A stretch of DNA of 5,379 nt from Dethiosulfovibrio sp. (GTDB taxonomy: Bacteria > Synergistota > Synergistia > Synergistales > Dethiosulfovibrionaceae), in contig JAQUTB010000144.1 of NCBI GenBank assembly GCA_028709985.1, forward strand, positions 1 through 5,379. The letters are read 5' to 3'. This document shows, piece after piece, positions 1 through 5,379 of this stretch (the stretch's first letter is position 1; the number at the start of each line of letters is the position of its first letter). The notes under the pieces are model-generated. The model made no database searches. It saw nothing but the letters and a program-made list of their open reading frames with translations, and was not told where the DNA came from. A program made the translations under genes and the position numbers.

Positions 1-1085
1 AACCTGTCCAGCACCGATAGCACGGCGTTATCCCTTATGGACTGGTCCATCACTATGCCCAAGGTGAGCCTGTCCTCGGAGACGTAGCCTATGCCGGAAT
101 AGATGCCGTCCCTTATGGACCTGAGGGATAGCTCTTTGCCCTCTAGGGCGACGGTTCCCGAGTCAGGGGTGTTTTTACCGAATAGACTAAGAGCCAGCTC
201 CGTCCTTCCCGAGCCTAAAAGGCCGGTGATACCGAGGATCTCGCCTTTATGCAGTTTAAAGGACACGTCTTTATAGTTGTTTTTTCTGGTGAGGTTCTCC
301 ACGCTCAAAAGGATCGATCCCTGATGCTCCCCGTGGTGGACTGACATATCGAACTCCAGGCCCGTCATGTAGGTAGCCAGTTTTTTATCGTCCAAATCGG
401 AGGCCTCAAACACCCCCACTAACTTTCCGTCCCTGAGGACGGTGACCCTCTCCGCGACCTCTATAACCTCGTCAAGCCTGTGGGAGACGAACACGACGGC
501 TATATCCCTGGCCTGGAGCTCCCTCACCACCGATAGCAGACCGTTGACCTCCGTCCTGGTTAAAGAGGCGGTGGGCTCGTCCATTATGACCAGCCTGGCG
601 TCGTTCGCCAGGGCCCGACAGATAGCCACAAGCTGACGATCGGCGATGGAGAGCTCAGAGACCTTTTTAGCGAGCGGGAGGGACACCCCTATTTTCTCCA
701 TGGCGGCCTTGGCGTCGGATACAAGCCGGCCCTTATCCACGAAAAGACGGCCCTTTTCGCAATACTGCCCAAGACCGATGTTCTCGGCCACGGACAGCCC
801 AGGAAAGATGGACAGATCCTGATATATCACCTGAACTCCCATCTCTATGGCCCTTGCAGGATCGAGGGTAACGGCATCTCCGTCGATAAATATCTCCGCC
901 CCGTCCTCCGGCCTATATACGCCGGATATTATCTTTATCAGGGTGCTTTTTCCGGATCCATTCTGTCCGGCCAAACAGTGAACCTCCCCTGGAGAAAGGG
1001 AGAGCTCCACGTCGTTAAGCGCAACTACCCCTCCGAATCGCTTGCTGATATGGCGAAGCTCAATAAAAGGAATTTTTTCTTTCAT
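1..1085 (-). CDS. Sugar ABC transporter ATP-binding protein (CUT2, RbsA/LsrA type), 3' end beyond window
   Basis: Cytoplasmic ATPase that powers import of the sugar delivered by the binding protein encoded just upstream. The frame is open from the ATG at 1085 to the window edge: 361 residues of a family that usually has about 500. First nucleotide-binding domain: Walker A GQNGSGKST (residues 40-48), Q-loop Gln89, signature LSIADRQ (145-151, in place of LSGGQ), Walker B LVIMDE (165-170) and H-loop His202. A second domain follows with the degenerate P-loop GLLGSGRTE (288-296) and a YVSEDR motif, the standard CUT2 layout of two fused unequal domains. The ADRQ signature and an FPxLS segment after the Q-loop resemble E. 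coli LsrA more than RbsA, from memory of those sequences. The start has a moderate ribosome site, AGGGTGG, 7 nt upstream. It follows the binding-protein gene after 97 nt that contain a stem-loop. The missing part should carry the rest of the second domain, and permease genes should follow. The family is certain; the substrate is inferred only from neighbours. Confidence 0.93.
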   Translation of the reverse strand, partial: MKEKIPFIELRHISKRFGGVVALNDVELSLSPGEVHCLAGQNGSGKSTLIKIISGVYRPEDGAEIFIDGDAVTLDPARAIEMGVQVIYQDLSIFPGLSVAENIGLGQYCEKGRLFVDKGRLVSDAKAAMEKIGVSLPLAKKVSELSIADRQLVAICRALANDARLVIMDEPTASLTRTEVNGLLSVVRELQARDIAVVFVSHRLDEVIEVAERVTVLRDGKLVGVFEASDLDDKKLATYMTGLEFDMSVHHGEHQGSILLSVENLTRKNNYKDVSFKLHKGEILGITGLLGSGRTELALSLFGKNTPDSGTVALEGKELSLRSIRDGIYSGIGYVSEDRLTLGIVMDQSIRDNAVLSVLDR

Positions 1086-1092
1086 CAAAAAC

Positions 1093-1099
1093 CCACCCT
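1093..1099 (-). promoter_or_regulatory. Ribosome binding site of the ABC ATPase gene
   Basis: On the minus strand AGGGTGG lies 7 nt before the ATG at 1085. It is an imperfect Shine-Dalgarno match, weaker than the GGAGG sites of the aldolase and binding-protein genes, which fits lower expression of the ATPase than of the binding protein. Confidence 0.5.
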
Positions 1100-1133
1100 A
1101 TTCCCGTAGTTCTACGATTTTCAACGAAGACAA

Positions 1134-1158
1134 AGGGCGGAGCCTTGGACTCCGCCCT
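1134..1158 (-). terminator. Intercistronic stem-loop after the binding-protein gene (possible partial terminator)
   Basis: On the minus strand AGGGCGGAG (1158-1150) and CTCCGCCCT (1142-1134) form a perfect 9-bp GC-rich stem with a 7-nt loop, beginning 24 nt after the stop codon of the binding-protein gene. The following bases, TTTGTCTTCGTT in transcript sense once the last stem T is counted, are T-rich but broken, so full termination is unlikely. Such hairpins behind the binding-protein gene of importer operons are known to protect the upstream mRNA or cause partial termination, giving more binding protein than membrane complex. The hairpin is directly visible; its effect is inferred. Confidence 0.6.
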
Positions 1159-1182
1159 CTACGCCTCCGAGACTATGACAGT

Positions 1183-2172
1183 TTAAAAGCCAAGATCCTT
1201 GGCGCTCTCGGCGGTTATCTCCAGTATGGCGTTGAGCTTTATCATATTGCCGTCAAGTGTGATAGCCTTGGTCCCGGTCATCATGGGAAGCTCCATTCCA
1301 TCCTTGATCTCTTTGCCATCGAGGATCTCCTTGGCCACAGCCACCATAGCGTAGCCGGGATCGGCAGGATCCCAGAGGAACCCCTTGGTTATTAGGCCCC
1401 TGCTCAGGTATCTTGAGGCGTGACCGGGCATTACCGTGCCGACTATAGCCACTTCCCCAGGCTTGGCCTTCTGCTTCTCCATTGCCCTGGCCGCACCTAT
1501 GGGGCCGAGGCTACCGAATCCGACTATGCCCTTAAGGTCGGGATATGTTTTTAGGAGCTCCATGGTCTTCTTGTAGGACTCCTCGGCGCTCTCGCCACAG
1601 GGAATCCGATCGGTAACGAGCTTCATCTCAGGATAATTTTTCTTGACGTACTCGAGGCCTATGTCGGCCCATAGGTTATGAAGAGGGACAGTCAGGGATC
1701 CCACGAATATAGCGAAGTCGCCCTTGCCTCCCATAGCGTCCGCGACGCAGGCAAAGTTCATCTCTCCGAATTTGACGTTATCTATGGCCTCTACGTCGTA
1801 ATCGGCCCCAGGCTGGTTGGGGGACTCGTGGGTTATCACCACTATGCCCTTATCCCTGGCCTTCTGAAGCACCGGGCCCATGGCGTTGGCGTCGTTGGGG
1901 ACCACGCAGATGGCGTCGACCCCTTTAGCGATAAGGTCCTCGACTATCCTGATCTGCTGGGCCGGGTCGGCGTCGGATGGGCCGACCTGGTATGCCATGA
2001 CGTTAAGGTCCTGGGCGGCCTTTTTTACGCCATCCTCAAGACGATTGAACCAGGGGATTCCGGTGATCTTGACCACTGTGGCTATCTCGTACTCCTTGGC
2101 TCCGGCCATGCCGGAAAAAAGGAAAGCGCCCATAAGGGCGGATATAGCTAGAGAACGGATCGTTTTTCTCAC
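1183..2172 (-). CDS. Periplasmic sugar-binding protein of ABC transporter (LsrB/RhaS-like, type I periplasmic-binding fold)
   Basis: Extracytoplasmic receptor that captures the sugar and hands it to the CUT2 permease. I place the start at the GTG at 2172, because TGGAGGT sits 8 nt upstream and the product then begins with a classic signal peptide: basic MRKTIR, a hydrophobic stretch to about residue 22, and an AGA cleavage site before Lys26. There is no lipobox Cys, so the mature protein of about 304 residues should be free in the periplasm. The frame is open further up to an ATG at 2199, but that start would add nine residues before the signal and would put the ribosome site inside the gene. 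The body matches the Periplas_BP_4 family: VVKITGIPWF near the N-terminus, DPAQQIRIVEDLIAKGVDAICVVPND, and FGSLGPIGAARA in the second lobe. Aligned by eye with LsrB, Lys35 and the pocket proline (Pro224) are kept. LsrB Asp116 is Glu116, and the Asp166-Gln167 pair is Leu-His, so AI-2 is an unlikely ligand. It follows the rhamnulokinase by 54 nt. The neighbouring deoxy-sugar enzymes suggest rhamnose, fucose or a related sugar. Confidence 0.92.
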   Translation of the reverse strand: MRKTIRSLAISALMGAFLFSGMAGAKEYEIATVVKITGIPWFNRLEDGVKKAAQDLNVMAYQVGPSDADPAQQIRIVEDLIAKGVDAICVVPNDANAMGPVLQKARDKGIVVITHESPNQPGADYDVEAIDNVKFGEMNFACVADAMGGKGDFAIFVGSLTVPLHNLWADIGLEYVKKNYPEMKLVTDRIPCGESAEESYKKTMELLKTYPDLKGIVGFGSLGPIGAARAMEKQKAKPGEVAIVGTVMPGHASRYLSRGLITKGFLWDPADPGYAMVAVAKEILDGKEIKDGMELPMMTGTKAITLDGNMIKLNAILEITAESAKDLGF

Positions 2173-2180
2173 GGTAAAAT

Positions 2181-2187
2181 ACCTCCA
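2181..2187 (-). promoter_or_regulatory. Ribosome binding site that sets the GTG start of the binding protein
   Basis: TGGAGGT on the minus strand lies 8 nt before the GTG at 2172, the ideal distance. No comparable site precedes the in-frame ATGs at 2199 or 2193. This site, together with the position of the signal peptide, decides the start. Confidence 0.75.
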
Positions 2188-2226
2188 AGTCATAAACATC
2201 GATATCTCTTCCGGATAAAGGGAACC

Positions 2227-3666
2227 TCAATGACGCTTTGGCTCGTAACGACAAAGCTCACATGACCTCCTGATCACATCCCTCCCCTCATCTAGCCCAC
2301 TGACGACCCCCAGGGCCTGGAGTTGACAGAGCAGATTGCCCATGGTGGTGGCCTCCACCGGGCCAGCTATAACCGTTTTTCCTGTGGAATCGGAGGTCAA
2401 CTGACAGAGTAAGGACGCCTTAGTTCCCCCACCGACGATGTTCACCCTGTCCACCTCAATACCGACTGTGGTCTCCATGTCCCTAAGTGTATCACCATAC
2501 CGCGACGCTAGGCTATCGTAGATCGATCTGGCAAAATCACCTACTGTCCCAGGGGCCACCAGCCCCCTTTCGGTAAACCACGACGCTATCGCCTCCGGCA
2601 TGTTATCGGGGCTCATAAACCTGGGGTCGTCCGGGTCGAACAAAAAACGCCCCGGCGTCGCCGACTGGGCCGCTTCGTGTATGTCATCGTAGGACAGGTT
2701 GGAGCCCCTCTCCCGCCAGCATCTCCTGCACTCCTGTATCAGCCATAGTCCAGCGATTATCTTGTGATATACGACCTTACCGCCCACTCCCATCTCGTTG
2801 GTGAAGTTCATCTCCATCGATTTGGGGGATAGCTCTGGCCGGTCAAGCTCCATTCCCAGAAGGGACCACGTTCCAAGGCTTATAAAGGCGCTTCGCCCCT
2901 CTGAGTCAAAAGGGGCCGCTGCGAGAGCCGAAGCTGTGTCATGTCCACCCACCGCCACGACGGATATACCGCTCGGTAGCCCCGAGGCTTGGCGAAACCC
3001 CTCGTCGAGAGGCCCTATAAAGGTCCCAGGCGTTACAAGAGGGCACAGGAGCCTGGACGGTATGCCAGCTTTCTCCATTATGTCTGGAGCCCAGTCGCGG
3101 ACCGACGGATCGAAAAACTGTGACGTGGAGGCGATGGTCATCTCGTTGACCTTCCTCCCGGTCAGGAAGTAGGAGAAAAGGTCGGGAGGAAAGAGCAGGC
3201 TCTCCGCCTCGTCGAATATCCAGGGCTTCTCCTTTCGGTGGGCGTAGAGCTGAAGCAACGTGTTGAACTGGATGAACATTATGCCGGTCCTGCCGTATAT
3301 CTCGCCCTTCGGAACAAGCTCAAACAGCTCGTCGTAAAGGCCTTCCGTCCTGGGATCACGGTAGGAGTGGACCGGGGCCATAAGGTCGCCTGTCCTGTCT
3401 ATCAGCCCATAGTCGACGCCCCATGTGTCTATTCCGACGGTAAAGGGCCTGCCGTTCAGCTTAGCGGAGGCCTTTACAAGCCCCTTTCTTATCTCCTCCA
3501 GGTCGTAGAGGATCTCCCAATACCAGCGAGAGCCTATTCTGACCGGTCGCCTCTCGAAGGAGTGGACAGTCTCAAGGGACAGCCTCTCGCCGTCGTAGGT
3601 TCCCAGGGTCGCCCTTCCGCCGGAACTTCCCAGGTCGAAGGCCAGACAGTGGACAGGCATCTCCAT
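2227..3666 (-). CDS. rhaB: Rhamnulokinase-type FGGY kinase (RhaB family)
   Basis: Cytoplasmic kinase predicted to transfer phosphate from ATP to O1 of L-rhamnulose or a similar deoxy-ketose, making the aldolase substrate. With the ATG at 3666 it has 479 residues; E. coli RhaB has 489. Motifs in order: AFDLGSSGGR phosphate loop (about 9-18), GIDTWGVDYGL (78-88), SYRDPRT, QFNTLLQL, GGHDTASA with the probable catalytic base Asp243 (E. coli Asp237), SLGTWSLLG (about 263-271), GLWLIQECRR, and the ATP-site IVGGG followed by AGPVEATTMGN near the C-terminus. Both FGGY domains are complete. The frame also has a GTG at 3675 that overlaps the aldolase stop codon, but GAGGTGA lies 5 nt before the ATG at 3666, so that is preferred. 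Because the ribosome site contains the aldolase stop codon, translation of the two genes is probably coupled. Odd points: two CxxC pairs (Cys313/316 and Cys469/472), the second in the C-terminal tail, which I do not recall in E. coli RhaB. Family assignment is firm. Fuculose or 5-deoxyribulose as true substrate cannot be excluded. Confidence 0.92.
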   Translation of the reverse strand: MEMPVHCLAFDLGSSGGRATLGTYDGERLSLETVHSFERRPVRIGSRWYWEILYDLEEIRKGLVKASAKLNGRPFTVGIDTWGVDYGLIDRTGDLMAPVHSYRDPRTEGLYDELFELVPKGEIYGRTGIMFIQFNTLLQLYAHRKEKPWIFDEAESLLFPPDLFSYFLTGRKVNEMTIASTSQFFDPSVRDWAPDIMEKAGIPSRLLCPLVTPGTFIGPLDEGFRQASGLPSGISVVAVGGHDTASALAAAPFDSEGRSAFISLGTWSLLGMELDRPELSPKSMEMNFTNEMGVGGKVVYHKIIAGLWLIQECRRCWRERGSNLSYDDIHEAAQSATPGRFLFDPDDPRFMSPDNMPEAIASWFTERGLVAPGTVGDFARSIYDSLASRYGDTLRDMETTVGIEVDRVNIVGGGTKASLLCQLTSDSTGKTVIAGPVEATTMGNLLCQLQALGVVSGLDEGRDVIRRSCELCRYEPKRH

Positions 3667-3671
3667 CGGGC

Positions 3672-3678
3672 TCACCTC
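3672..3678 (-). promoter_or_regulatory. Ribosome binding site of the rhamnulokinase, overlapping the aldolase stop
   Basis: GAGGTGA on the minus strand includes the TGA stop of the aldolase and ends 5 nt before the ATG at 3666. The overlap of stop codon and ribosome site is the usual sign of translational coupling between adjacent genes. Confidence 0.65.
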
Positions 3679-4325
3679 TTTTTGGTCTGTCCGTAGGAGG
3701 CAAACTGCCTTTGGGTCCCCTCTATGGCCTCTTTGGGCAGTATGACCGGCTCTCCAGCGCTCTTGGCGAGCACGTAGAGCCTGGCGACGTACTCTACGTT
3801 CAGTGCCACAGTGAAGGCGGCCTTCATGGACCTGCCTAGGGCTATCTGACCGTGGTTTGCCATGAGCACGGCGTTGTAGTCTCCGATGTTATCGGCCACG
3901 TTTTTGGCCAGCTCCGGTGTCCCATATACCGCAAAAGACGTTATCGGGACCTTATCCCCAGCGACCGCGACCATGTAGTTGACGGCAGGCAGGTCTATTC
4001 CAAGACAGGACACCGCTGTGGCGTAGTCGGAATGGCAGTGTACTATGGCCGATGCGTCGGATCTGACCCTGTAGAGCCCCAGATGGAGCCCCCATTCCGA
4101 GGTTGGAACCATGTGATCATCCTCCACAAACCCACCGTCCAGGGTCATTATGACCACGTCCTCGGGCTTCACATCGAAATAGTCCATTCCCGATGGGCTG
4201 AGGGCTATATATCCCTCCGTCCTGTTGAATATGCTCAGGTTTCCCCCCGTTCCGGTGGTGAGGTTGGCCTCCATCAGCTTCCTGCCGTACTCGACGATAA
4301 GTTCTCTTTCTTCCCGTAATATCAA
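3672..4325 (-). CDS. fucA: Class II ketose-1-phosphate aldolase, L-fuculose-1-phosphate aldolase type
   Basis: Zinc-dependent aldolase predicted to cleave a ketose 1-phosphate into dihydroxyacetone phosphate and an aldehyde (L-lactaldehyde if the substrate is fuculose or rhamnulose 1-phosphate). Starting at the TTG at 4325 gives 217 residues (E. coli FucA 215), and the N-terminus then aligns with FucA without a gap up to the GTGGN phosphate loop (Asn29). GGAGG lies 8 nt before this TTG. A longer frame from the GTG at 4349 would add eight residues, but that codon sits inside a hairpin. Active-site residues, aligned by eye with FucA: Glu77 in SEW (FucA Glu73), His96 and His98 in VHCHSDYA (His92, His94), His158 in NHGQIA (His155), Tyr117 (Tyr113), Tyr134 in place of Phe131, and C-terminal Tyr211 (Tyr209). 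These favour FucA over RhaD, which is longer. The gene lies between two FGGY kinases, 38 nt after the first. Related family members split 5-deoxyribulose 1-phosphate or methylthioribulose 1-phosphate, so the exact substrate is open. Confidence 0.9.
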   Translation of the reverse strand: MILREERELIVEYGRKLMEANLTTGTGGNLSIFNRTEGYIALSPSGMDYFDVKPEDVVIMTLDGGFVEDDHMVPTSEWGLHLGLYRVRSDASAIVHCHSDYATAVSCLGIDLPAVNYMVAVAGDKVPITSFAVYGTPELAKNVADNIGDYNAVLMANHGQIALGRSMKAAFTVALNVEYVARLYVLAKSAGEPVILPKEAIEGTQRQFASYGQTKKR

Positions 4326-4333
4326 AGCGAATC

Positions 4334-4338
4334 CCTCC
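4334..4338 (-). promoter_or_regulatory. Ribosome binding site that sets the TTG start of the aldolase
   Basis: GGAGG on the minus strand lies 8 nt before the TTG at 4325. This is the only strong site in the gap between the kinase and the aldolase, and the resulting protein length equals that of FucA at the N-terminus. Confidence 0.7.
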
Positions 4339-4343
4339 AATAA

Positions 4344-4360
4344 GACCACCCAAGGCGGTC
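4344..4360 (-). other. Small intercistronic RNA hairpin before the aldolase
   Basis: In minus-strand RNA GACCGCC (4360-4354) pairs with GGUGGUC (4350-4344) as seven pairs with one G-U wobble and a 3-nt loop. The wobble position is an A-C mismatch if read as plus-strand RNA, so the fold suits the operon transcript. It lies directly after the kinase stop codon and ends 5 nt before the aldolase ribosome site. It may be an mRNA processing or stability element, or chance. No T-run follows, so it is not a terminator. Confidence 0.4.
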
Positions 4361-4363
4361 GAT

Positions 4364-5379
4364 TTAGCTATCTGCGGACAGTTTCCCCAGGTCGTGCATC
4401 AGGCCGAAGGTGTTTTTATAGAGATCGAGATATACCCTATGGTACAGGTCGTAAAGGGGTTTCAGGTTTAAATCGTTGTGGATCCTTGTCGGTTCCCCGA
4501 CCCAGGAGTTAATCTGATCATGAGCACTGAAAAGGCCTATTCCAAGGCCGGCCAGGAACGCGTCGCCGTAGGAGGCCCCGAAGGTCACAGGAGGCACGAG
4601 CTGATCTATCCCGCATATATCGCTGACCATCTGAAGCCATGGGAGGTTTTTCGTTCCACCGCCCACGGCACGGAACTCCCTGGGCTCAGCTCCGATCTCG
4701 CGCAGCAGATCAACGTGATGCCGGACACCGTGCCCGACACCCTCCAGGATGGCCCTGTAAACGTGCTCCCTCCTGTGGGACAGGGTAAGTCCGAAGACGA
4801 CTCCTCTGGCCCTTGGGTCGTTGATGGGAGTCCTCTCCCCGCTGAAATAGGGAAGCACCACCAACCCCTCCGATCCAGGAGGGACCGATGATGCCATACC
4901 GGCCAAAGAGGAAAAGGCCGAGGCACCTCCGTCGGACTCCTGCTCCAGCAGATCTACGGCGCAGTTGTCCCTGAACCATTTGGTGAGGACACCTGTGGTG
5001 GCCATGCCAGCCATGAGCGAATATGTCCCCGGGAACAGAAACGGAGCGGACCAGAGCCTGGTATCGGTCACAGGGGAGTCCGTGACCTGGATCATGAAAA
5101 GGGTCGATCCATACATGAGCATCATCTGCCCCGGCTCCACGACCCCAACTGACACAGCCTCCGAGGCAGCGTCGGTAGCGCCAACTATGACGGGAGTCCC
5201 TACCGCTAGGCCAGTCTCCCTGGCAGCGTCCTCTGTTACGTAACCTGCGATCTGGGAGGTCCAGCCTATGGATGGAAGCTTAGCCAGATCGACGACGGAG
5301 GAGCACAGGTCCTCGGACCATCCCTGATAGGCCACGTCCTAGTAGGGAACGTAGTTGCAGGCCGTGTAGTGGTCGATCC
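4364..5379 (-). CDS. FGGY-family carbohydrate kinase (xylulokinase-like), 5' end beyond window, interrupted by in-frame TAG
   Basis: Predicted cytoplasmic sugar kinase. The visible part covers the end of the N-terminal domain and the whole C-terminal domain. Reading in from the right edge gives IDHYTACNYVPY, then TAG (5341-5339), then DVAYQGWSEDL and 323 open codons from the GTG at 5335 to TAA. The text on both sides of the TAG reads as one continuous FGGY segment, so the natural gene crosses it. The GTG at 5335 is not a credible start: it has no well-spaced ribosome site and would leave out the whole N-terminal domain. Numbered from that GTG: GATDAASEA with probable catalytic base Asp55, YGST (76-79), PYFSGERTP, and VGGGTKNLPWLQMVSDICG with the ATP-site glycines at 225-227. 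The WFRD and PPGSEGL segments and the GGGTKN motif are general to xylulokinase, LsrK and related kinases, so the substrate is unknown. It may be a recent pseudogene, or the TAG may be a sequence error near the end of the available sequence. It leads into the aldolase gene after 38 nt. Confidence 0.85.

Noticed and set aside
1105..1116. Short palindrome CGTAGTTCTACG upstream of the ATPase gene, a possible operator.
   Set aside because: Only 5 bp per arm with a 2-base centre, in the middle of an operon. This size is expected by chance and there is no second copy.
1183..2172. Calling the importer an autoinducer-2 (Lsr) system.
   Set aside because: The overall resemblance is real, but key AI-2 contacts are replaced and no LsrF, LsrG or LsrR homologue is present in the window.
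2195..2206. Overlapping palindromic hexamers ATCGAT and GATATC between the rhamnulokinase and binding-protein genes.
   Set aside because: Too short to be more than chance, and no promoter elements flank them.
1042..2218. Plus-strand open frames at 1042-1395, 1678-2151 and 1880-2218.
   Set aside because: They are antisense to the ATPase start and the binding-protein gene. The first also spans the intercistronic hairpin. None has a convincing ribosome site or a recognisable product.
3238..4319. Long open frames on the plus strand (3238-3696 and 3852-4319) opposite the rhamnulokinase and the aldolase.
   Set aside because: They lie fully antisense to genes with complete family motifs. Their translations show no recognisable domain, and such frames arise from the codon bias of the real genes.
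4364..5335. A separate, complete 323-residue kinase starting at the GTG at 5335.
   Set aside because: The start lies two codons after the TAG in the middle of a conserved FGGY segment, the AGGA there is too close to act as a ribosome site, and the product would lack the N-terminal domain. A disrupted longer gene explains it better.
5339..5341. TAG as a pyrrolysine codon.
   Set aside because: Known pyrrolysine use is concentrated in methylamine methyltransferases and a few others. A sugar kinase has no need for it, and nothing in the window indicates the pyl machinery.

Overview
The window is one stretch of a carbohydrate uptake and catabolism operon. Every gene I can support lies on the minus strand, so the operon reads from right to left. 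In transcription order it holds the 3' part of an FGGY-family sugar kinase (runs off the right edge), a FucA-type class II aldolase, a complete RhaB-type rhamnulokinase, a secreted sugar-binding protein of an ABC importer, and the first two thirds of the importer's tandem-domain ATPase (runs off the left edge). No promoter, regulator, isomerase, permease, RNA gene, mobile element or CRISPR is visible. The operon promoter must lie beyond position 5379 and the permease genes probably lie beyond position 1.

Organism: a bacterium of moderately high GC with heavy use of AGG (Arg) and ATA (Ile). The binding protein has an ordinary signal-peptidase I signal and no lipobox cysteine, which suggests a free periplasmic protein and so a diderm cell. 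Codon style and gene content remind me of Synergistota (Dethiosulfovibrio-like anaerobes), but this is an impression, not a demonstrated assignment.

How it fits together (inference): an Lsr/Rha-like CUT2 ABC system imports a deoxy-sugar or related compound. One or both kinases phosphorylate the ketose form at C1. The FucA-type zinc aldolase then splits the ketose 1-phosphate into dihydroxyacetone phosphate and an aldehyde such as lactaldehyde. The aldolase keeps the zinc ligands, the catalytic glutamate and both C-terminal-half tyrosines of E. coli FucA. The binding protein is LsrB-like, but several residues that contact AI-2 are changed, so AI-2 is not the expected ligand.

Points that need attention: an in-frame TAG interrupts the upstream kinase near the right edge at an otherwise well-conserved place. 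The best start codons for three genes (TTG for the aldolase, an internal ATG for the rhamnulokinase, GTG for the binding protein) differ from the longest open frames. RNA hairpins lie between the first kinase and the aldolase and between the binding protein and the ATPase.
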